Part shown: positions 57,415 to 64,000 of the stretch, in pieces | How positions within the stretch are numbered: position 1 is the first letter of the stretch | Layout of the letters: each line of letters opens with the position of its first letter | NCBI GenBank assembly: GCA_024760905.1 | Contig: JALRMN010000026.1 | Span: 506,001-570,000, forward strand | DNA from: Plotosus lineatus | Taxonomy: Eukaryota > Chordata > Actinopteri > Siluriformes > Plotosidae | Direction of reading: 5' to 3' | Length of the DNA stretch: 64,000 nt | The notes under the pieces: model-generated | Told to the model about the DNA's origin: nothing | Seen by the model: the letters and a program-made list of their open reading frames with translations, nothing else | Database searches by the model: none | Program-made: the position numbers and the translations under genes

Positions 57415-58606
57415 AGTTCTTCTTCTTCTTCTTCTTCTTCTTCTTCTTCTTCTTCTTCTTCTTCTTTTTCCTTTCGGCTTTTCCCTTCGGGGGGCACCAC
57501 AGCAAATCATCTGCCTCCATCTCACCCTGTCCTCTGCAACTTCTTCTCTGACACCAACTACCTTCATGTCCTCCTTCACAACATCCATAAATCTCTTCTT
57601 TGGTCTTCCTCTCGGCCTTCTGCCTGGTAGTTCCTACCTCAGCATCCTACTACCAATATATTCTCTATCCCTCCTCTGTACATGTCCAAACCATCTCAAT
57701 CCAGCCTCTCTGACTTTGTCTCCAAAACATCTTACATGTGCTGACCCTCTGATGTACTCATTCCTGATCCTATCCATCCTCCAGAAATAGAGAATGAGTC
57801 ATCTTTAAGGAAGAGTTTGTCAGGAATGTTCTCGAAGTGAAAGGAGTGTCAGACAGAGTGATGAGTCTCAAGTTAGAAATTGAAGGCGTGATGTTCAATG
57901 TTGTTCGTGCTTATGCCCCACAGGCAGGATGTAAGCGAGAAGAAAATGAGAGATTCTGAAGTGAGTTAGATGAAGTGATGCAGAATATCCCCAGAGGTGA
58001 AAGAGTGGTCATTGGGGCAGACTTCAATGGACATGTTGGTGCAGGAAACAGAGGGGACGAGGAAGTGATGGGCAGGTTTGGTATCCAGGACAGGAATGCA
58101 GAAGGACAGATGTTGGTAGATTTTGCAAAAAGGTTGGCAATGGCTGCTGTACATACTTTCTTTCAGATGAGACAGGAGCATATGGTGACTTATAAAAGCG
58201 GAGGTAGGAGCACACAGGTAGACTGCATCTTGTGTCGGCAATGTAATTTGAAGGAAGTCAGTGACTGCAAAGTAGTAACAGGTGAGAGTGTTGCCAAACA
58301 GCATATGATGGTGGTGTGCAGGATGATGCTGATGGTGAAGAAGGTGAATAAGGCAAAGGCAGATCAAAAGACAAAGTGGTAGAAGCTGAAAAGGAAGAGT
58401 GAAGTGTTGTCTTCAAGGAGGAGTTGAAAATGGCTTTGGGTGGTCAGGAAGTGCTTTCAGATGACTGGACAACTACAACTAATGTGATCAGGAAGACAGG
58501 GAGGAGAATACTTGGTGTGTCATCTGGAAGGAGAGTAGATAAGGAGACTTGCTGGTGGAATAAGGAAATGCAGGAGTGTGTACAAAAGAAGAGGTTAGCT
58601 AAGAAG
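57415..58606 (-). mobile_element. RTE LINE copy 9 with 5' inversion
   Basis: 3' end on minus (57,415-57,781) with a (TTC)n tail on plus at 57,419-57,465, then, without a gap, an inverted upstream segment in plus orientation (57,782-58,606) carrying the endonuclease (57,975-58,382; VVIGADFNGHVGAGNRGDEE) and WWKL-type linker up to KKRLAKKE. This order (inverted 5' segment, sense 3' segment, tail) is what twin priming produces. The reverse transcriptase part between the two segments is missing. Confidence 0.85.
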
Positions 58607-59095
58607 GAGTTTGTTTGCTGGTCATTTGTGCTTTCTGAGCACCACACAAACTTTCTCTATCCCAACTGACATTCAGATCTGACGGAGAATAGTTAACTGT
58701 TTTATTCACCCTTGCGGAACTAATCAACTCCTCCTCCCGATCAAAAGTACCTTGTGATTTCTCGTCTACCTGCTCTTACAAAGTACCTATTTTCTTACAG
58801 ATGGGGTATTTGATTTGATTCTGCTATTGGTCAAATGTTTTATTTCCAAGTGTAAACTGGATGATTGTAAGATCAGTTTGAAAATGTTTAAGCATTTTCT
58901 CTGAAAACGTGAGACCATTGAGCATCACAGGTATTTCAGTAAATCTAACCAGAATAATTTTTATGTGAAATGGTTTATGTTCCATCCACCCTTTATTGAG
59001 AAATCCAAGCTTGACATGATGTTAATATGCATTGACACCAGCAGAATTACAGTATTGCCCTTTTGAATCTGGTATATTTTTATTCATAAATTTTT
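58607..59095. other. no recognised feature
   Basis: AT-rich spacer. Confidence 0.35.
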
Positions 59096-59824
<729 letters not shown>

Positions 59825-59883
59825 AATAATAATAATAATAATAAATGTAAAAGTTTATAATAATAATAATAATAATAATTATC

Positions 59884-59951
<68 letters not shown>

Positions 59952-59954
59952 CAT

Positions 59955-60024
<70 letters not shown>

Positions 60025-60068
60025 TTCATCCTCATCATCATCATCATCATCAGCATCATCATCATCAT
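59825..60068. repeat. (AAT)n-(ATT)n-(AAT)n-(CAT)n array
   Basis: Trinucleotide repeats that change strand sense inside the array, so parts can pair into hairpins. Ends in a CAT run. Confidence 0.95.
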
Positions 60069-60094
60069 GCATGACACTAGAACAGCCGAATGTC

Positions 60095-60300
60095 AGCAAA
60101 AAAGCCATGGGTTTGATTCCCTCCTCATTTGTTTCTGTGTGTGGTTTGTATGTTCTCCCCGTGCTTGTGTGGGTTTCCTCCAGGCACCCTGGTTTCCTCT
60201 TACAGTCCAAAAACATTCAAAATTGGCTGTTTGGCTTTGTGTGAGTGTAAATGGTTGTGTGATTGTTGTGGGATGGTCTGGTCAGGGGTTCAGGGCATAA
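60095..60300 (+). mobile_element. head-B SINE, partial
   Basis: GGGTTTGATTCCCTC (B box), GTATGTTCTCCCCGTGCTTG and GGGTTTCCTCCAGGCACCCT. Ends where LINE copy 10 begins. Confidence 0.65.
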
Positions 60301-60305
60301 ATACT

Positions 60306-63300
60306 GTCTTCTTCTTCTTTTCCTTTCGGCTGTTCCCTTCAGGGGTCGCCACAGCAAATGATCTGCCTCCATCTCTCCCTATCCTCTGCATCTTCTACTC
60401 TTACTCCAATGACCTTCATGTCCGCCTTCACCACATCCATACATCTTCTCTTTGGTCTTTCTCTGGGCCTTTTGCCTGGTAGTTCCAACCTCAGCATCCT
60501 ACGACCAATATACTCACTATCCCTCCTCTGTACATGTCCAAACCATCTCAATCTAGCCTCTCTGACTTTGTCTCCAAAACATCTAACATGTGCTGACCCT
60601 CTGATGTACTCGTTTCTGATCCTATCCATCCTCGTTACTCCCAAAGAGAACCTCAACATTTTCATCTCTGCTACCTCCAACTCTGACTCCTGTCTTTTCC
60701 CCAGGGCCACTATCTCTAAACCATACAACATCGCTGCCTTACCACCATCTTGTACACTTTTCCTTTCATTCCTGCCGAGACCCTCCTATCACACATCACT
60801 TGAGACACTTTTCTCCAACCATTCCAACCTGCCTGCACACGCTTCTTCATGTCTTTTCCACACTCTCCACTTCTCTGGATTGTTGACCCTAAGTTTTTAA
60901 AATCCTCCACCTTCCTTATCTCTTCTCCATGTAACCTCACCGTTCCTGTTGGGTCCTTGTCATTCACACACATGTATTCTGTTTTACTGAGGCTAACCTT
61001 CATTCCACTCCTTTCCAGGGCATACCTCCACCTCTCTAGATTTTCCTCCACTTGTTCTTTGCTCTCACTACAGATCACGATGTCATCTGCAAACATTATA
61101 GTCCATGGAGATTCTTGCCTAACCTCGTCTGTCAGCCTGTCCATCACCATAGCAAACAAGAAGGGGCTCAGAGCTGACCCTTGATGCAGTCCCACCTCCA
61201 CCTTTTACTCGTCTGTCACACCGACAGCACACCTCACTACTGTCTTACATCTCTTATACATGTCCTGCACCACTCTAACATACTTCTCTGCCACTCACGA
61301 CTTCCTCATGCAATATCACAGTTCTTCTCTCGGCACCCTGTCATATGCTTTCTCCAGATCCACAAAGGCACAATACAGCTCCATCTGACCTTCTCTGTTG
61401 TTCTCTATTAACATCCTCCAAGGCAAACACTGCATCTGTAATGCTCTTTCTTGGCATGAAACCAAACTGTTGTTCACAAATGTGGACCTCTGCCCTTAGT
61501 CTTGCTTCCACTATTCTTTCCCATAACTTCATTGTATGGCTCATCAACTTTATCCCTCTGTAGTTGCCACAACTCTGCATGTCTCCCTTGTTCTTAAAAA
61601 TGGGCACCAGCACACTTCTCCATTCCTCTGGCATCCTCTCACTCTCGAAGACCTCGTTGAATGTTCTTGTCAGGAAATCTACTGCTACCTCCCTAGACAC
61701 TTCCATACCTCCACCGGTATGTCATCAGGGCCAACTGCCTTTCCATTCTTCATCCTCTTCAATGCCCTCCTCACTTCACCCTTACTAATCTTTGCTACTT
61801 CCTGTTCCTCAATGGTCACCTCTTCTAGTCTTTTTTATCTCTCATTTTCCTCATTCATCACCTCTTCAAAGTACTCTTTCCATCTTCCAAGCACACTTCT
61901 GTCATCAGTCAATACATTTCCCTCTCTGTCCTTTATCACTCTAAGTTGCTGCATGTCCTTCCCATCTCTATTTCTCTGCTGCGCCAACTTGTATAAATCA
62001 TTTTCTCCCTCTTTACTTTCCAACCGAGCATACAAGTCATCATATGCCCTCTGTTTGGCTTTTGACACCGCTACCTTCGCACACTCCTGCACTTCCTCAT
62101 TCCACCACCAAGTCTCCTTATCTACTCTCCTTCCAGATGACACACCAAGTACTCTCTTACCTGTCTCCTTGATCACATTAGCTGTAGTTGTCCAGTCATC
62201 TGGAAGAACTTCCTGGCCACCCAAAGCCTGTTTCAACTCCTCTTTGAATACAACATGACACTCTTCCTTTTTCAGTTTCCACCACTTTGTCTTCTGCTCT
62301 GCCTTTGCCTTTTTCACCTTCCTCACCATCAGCATCATCCTGCACACCACCATCCTATGCTGTTTGGCAACACTCTCACCCACTACTATTTTGCAGTCAC
62401 TTACTTCCTTCAAATTACATCGCCTACACAAGATGTAGTCTACTTGTGTGCTCCTACCTCCGCTTTTATGTCACCGTATGCTCCTGTCTCTTCTGGAAGA
62501 AAGCATTTACCACAGCCATTTCCATCCTTTTTGCAAAATCATCCAACATCTGTCCTTCTATGTTCCTGTCCTGGATACCAAACCTGCCCATCACTTCCTC
62601 GTCCCCTGTGTTTCCTGCACCAACATGTCCATTGAAGTCTGCACCAATGACCACTCTTTCACCTCTGGAGGTACTCTGCATCACTTCATCTAACTCGCTC
62701 CAGAATCTCTCATTTTCTTCTTGCTTACATTCTGCCTGTGGGGCACAAGCACTAACACCATTGAACATCACGACTTCAATTTCTAACTTGAGACTCATCA
62801 CTGTCTGACACTCCTTTCACTTCGAGAACATTGCTGACAAACTCCTCCTTCACGATGACTACTGCTCCATTTCTCTTCCCATCCACACCATAAAAAACAG
62901 CTTAAACCCTGTTCCTAAGCTTCTAGCCTTGCTACCTTTCCACCTGGTCTCCTGAACACACAGTATATCCACCTTCCTCCTCTGCATCATGTCAGCCAGC
63001 TCTCTACCTTTTCCGGTCATAGTTCCAACATTCAAAGTCCCTACTTTCAGTCTGAGACTCATGCCTTTTCTCTTCTCTCTCTGCCTACGGACATGCCTCC
63101 CGCCTCTCCTGCTTCGTCTTCGACCAACAGTTGTCCAATTTCCACCAGCACCCTGTTGGTTAACAGCACTGATGGCGGTCGTTGTTAACCCGGGCCTCGA
63201 CCGAGCCGGTATGACATTCTTTGTAGTGACTCACATATTTTATTTGGCATTTGTTTTACGCCGGATGCCCTTTCTGACGCAACCCTCTGCATTTATCCAG

Positions 63301-63357
63301 GCTTGGGACCGGCGTGAGGGAGAGACACTGGTTTGTGCCCCCCTCACGGCTGCATTA
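60306..63357 (-). mobile_element. RTE (BovB-like) LINE copy 10, full length
   Basis: 3.05 kb. 3' end at 60,306 with GGCGACCCCTGAAGGGAACA; 5' end at 63,357 (ATGCAGCCGTGAGGGGGGCA). Parts from 5': protein start 62,859-63,062 (LRLKVGTLNVGTMTGKGREL), endonuclease 62,466-62,801 (VVIGADFNGHVGAGNTGDEE), linker 61,835-62,431, reverse transcriptase 61,341-61,706 (YRGIKLMSHTMKLWERIVEA) and 60,716-61,201 (LHQGSALSPFLFAMVMDRL; IMFADDIVICSES, catalytic FADD intact), C-terminal domain 60,339-60,731. At least four frame breaks disable it, but it is the best reference copy here for family boundaries. Confidence 0.92.
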
Positions 63358-64000
63358 ACTTCTGGCGTGAGGATAAATTCCCAAATTTCATGAAACACTA
63401 ATTACGGGCAGTCTCGCCGTGATCTTGTAATTTTCATGCATTGTAGTGAAGTTTTCAGTTAATGTAATTGACATCATTGTGTTCTTTAGGTCATCAGCTT
63501 TATTTTGATGTCTAGTTTATGCCGCTATGACCTGTAATTATTGTGATATGTTAGTTTATAGGTATTCAAAAAAACACAAATTCACCTCGTTCATGAAAAT
63601 TTCTGGGCTAGGTTATGTGGGGTGTTTTCACTGACGTCCGTTCTGACGCTATTTAAGGGTAAGCGCTCTTTAGAACGGTGCTTGCTTGTTTTATCATTAT
63701 CCTTGTTACTTTACTGTATTTGGTGATGATGATGTACAATTTCTCATCAGAAAGTAGCTCAGCTATCAACTCTTGTTTACCTTTGAAATCAGCCTTTGTT
63801 TATTGTGAATCTTATAGATGTATTTATATTAGGTTGGGTGTAATAAACTTCAGATCAAAGTGTTTATCGGACTTGTCCTTTGAACACTTAGTATAACCAA
63901 GTTACCAAGCGGAGTGCTTTATGAACCCGTGGTTAAGGCCATTTATGTGGCTACATGCTTTTGTGAAAGTGTCTTCATTCTACTGAAGTAGAAAAGGGTC
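63358..64000. other. unclassified right end of window
   Basis: No gene recognised. CTATTTAAGGGTAAGCGCTC near 63,650 and AATAAACTTCAGATC near 63,842 could be a promoter-like and a polyadenylation-like signal about 190 bases apart, as in an LTR, but no matching second copy or primer site is visible. Confidence 0.3.

Overview
The window looks like nuclear DNA of a teleost fish; the species cannot be named from it. The signs are Rex3-type LINEs, RTE (BovB-like) LINEs with (GAA)n tails, several tRNA-derived SINE families, Tc1-, Tigger- and hAT-type DNA transposons, long (CA)n and (TA)n microsatellites, and pieces of MHC class I and immunoglobulin-superfamily genes with vertebrate splice signals. 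There is no operon structure, and most long open frames are transposon pieces or repeat artefacts.

Layout. 1-1,670: 5' part of an RTE LINE (minus). 1,671-8,780: SINEs, microsatellites, an unclassified repeat, and a decayed gene of the DUF7869 type (7,222-8,760, minus). 8,786-11,738: nearly complete RTE LINE (minus). 11,739-18,630: mostly unrecognised AT-rich sequence with two SINEs. 18,634-30,716: an MHC class I gene on the minus strand (leader, alpha1, alpha2, alpha3, transmembrane exons), broken by frameshifts and a stop, with introns swollen by Tc1, Tigger, MITE, LINE and SINE insertions. A hAT element (30,847-32,218) with a perfect 8-bp target duplication sits 123 bp upstream of its ATG. 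32,369-41,990: RTE LINE pieces, a Rex3 copy with target duplication, microsatellites and SINEs. 42,000-46,140: three related exon-like units of unknown identity among SINEs. 47,223-48,933: a type I membrane protein with one Ig V domain (minus), open in the exons I can see, with an RTE LINE in intron 1. 49,126-64,000: a compound CA array, a nearly intact Rex3 with 13-bp target duplication, several RTE LINE copies in both orientations including a SINE-LINE chimera and a probable twin-priming inversion, a near-perfect hairpin, and a full-length RTE LINE (60,306-63,357).

Most informative theme. One tRNA-derived SINE family is present with two different 3' tails. One tail copies the RTE LINE: a piece of its 5' UTR joined to its 3' terminus. 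The other copies an L2-like LINE end. Both forms carry target-site duplications, so both were mobile, and a SINE-LINE junction at 56,381 shows the kind of event that could create such tails.
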